Shown here: piece after piece, positions 63,787-64,000 of the stretch
Numbering within the stretch: position 1 is the first letter of the stretch
Layout: every line of letters starts with the position of its first letter
Assembly (NCBI GenBank): GCA_030583925.1
Contig: CP129482.1
Coordinates: forward strand, 2,108,001 to 2,172,000
Length of the DNA: 64,000 nt
From: Anaerolineales bacterium
GTDB lineage: Bacteria; Chloroflexota; Anaerolineae; Anaerolineales; Villigracilaceae
Direction of reading: 5' to 3'
Made by a program: the position numbers and the translations under genes
The notes under the pieces: generated by a model
The model's database searches: none
What the model was told of the DNA's origin: nothing
Seen by the model: the letters and a program-made list of their open reading frames with translations, nothing else

Positions 63787-64000
63787 ATGAAGATCGTCAA
63801 CAACGAATTGATCATGGAGGCAGGCGAGGGAACGCCCATGCACGTCGGACCCGGCACTTTCGTGTGGAGCGTGCAACAAATGCAGCAACAGCAGATCGTC
63901 ATCCATGCGGTGGGTTACCGAAGAGTAGACGGCGCGCTCGGGGACATGCAAGCCAAGCCTAAGCCGGGGTTTAAGAAGCGATCGGTTCACATCATTCTCG
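63787..64000 (+). CDS. Partial gene of unknown function (runs off the window)
   Basis: At least 71 codons, open to the window end. AAAGGAG with good spacing precedes the ATG (GGAAAGGAGTTCTGCC). The protein starts MKIVNNELIMEAGEGTPMHV, then has a Gln-rich stretch (VQQMQQQQIV) and basic residues. No family recognised. Confidence 0.6.
   Translation, partial: MKIVNNELIMEAGEGTPMHVGPGTFVWSVQQMQQQQIVIHAVGYRRVDGALGDMQAKPKPGFKKRSVHIIL

Overview
The window looks like a chromosomal stretch of an Anaerolineae-type member of the Chloroflexota. This is inferred from gene content: the HtrA/LuxR pair, lipoproteins with Thr/Pro-rich linkers and SH3-like domains, a GlnRS gene beside tRNA-Gln, an rpmF-fabD unit, a RIO kinase, a heterodimeric ABC exporter, and many dispersed palindromes. 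I did no database search, so the taxonomy is tentative. There are no rRNA genes and no CRISPR array. One tRNA is present.

Region 1 (1-9.3 kb) starts with a tandem-domain microcompartment shell protein and a small partner, probably the edge of a BMC locus. It continues with a SET-domain protein, an HtrA-like protease, a LuxR-type regulator, a small ABM-domain protein, a radical SAM/HhH protein, a nucleotidylyltransferase, a VWA/zinc-ribbon protein, a pyruvate-kinase-like barrel and NAD synthetase.

Region 2 (9.4-24.1 kb) is the most unusual part. Two large membrane-anchored NB-ARC/TPR (NLR-like) genes lie in opposite orientation at 9587-12301 (+) and 20971-23715 (-). They share an N-terminal two-helix membrane module, a Gly/Asn/Gln-rich linker, and homologous 5' and 3' flanks. 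Each therefore looks like a duplicated cassette of about 3 kb. Each carries an array of near-identical 120-bp TPR repeats, built from a different repeat unit in each gene. Between them lie a tyrosine recombinase with a promoter that predicts a leaderless mRNA, a MATE exporter, a class IV aminotransferase, and a two-gene ABC exporter. The exporter is preceded by a promoter, a 27-codon leader peptide and a terminator (a likely ribosome-mediated attenuator). A four-helix-bundle (S23-like) gene sits between its two subunits.

Region 3 (24-45.8 kb) has an SH3-type lipoprotein, a SpoU methyltransferase, a peptide ABC transporter operon with a permease-ATPase fusion, and a creatininase-family hydrolase. 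A RIO kinase follows with its own putative leader peptide and terminator, then GlnRS, tRNA-Gln(CTG), a KAS III-like enzyme, SecDF, and a four-gene unit (SpoIIE-type phosphatase, RCK channel-like protein, P-loop protein, M1 peptidase).

Region 4 (45.8-64 kb) has rpmF-fabD and a PLD-family protein, PEP carboxykinase, and an M4 (protealysin-like) peptidase with its emfourin-type inhibitor. A long minus-strand run follows: acyl-CoA dehydrogenase, zinc alcohol dehydrogenase, GT-C-like membrane protein, acyl-CoA carboxylase beta subunit, biotin carboxylase and biotin carrier. An SDR, a CBS-domain protein, an RsuA-type pseudouridine synthase and a gene cut by the window end complete it.

A theme throughout is at least seven families of short palindromic repeats. 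Several are read in frame inside genes (radical SAM, alcohol dehydrogenase, aminotransferase) or supply start-proximal codons, stop codons or ribosome binding sites.
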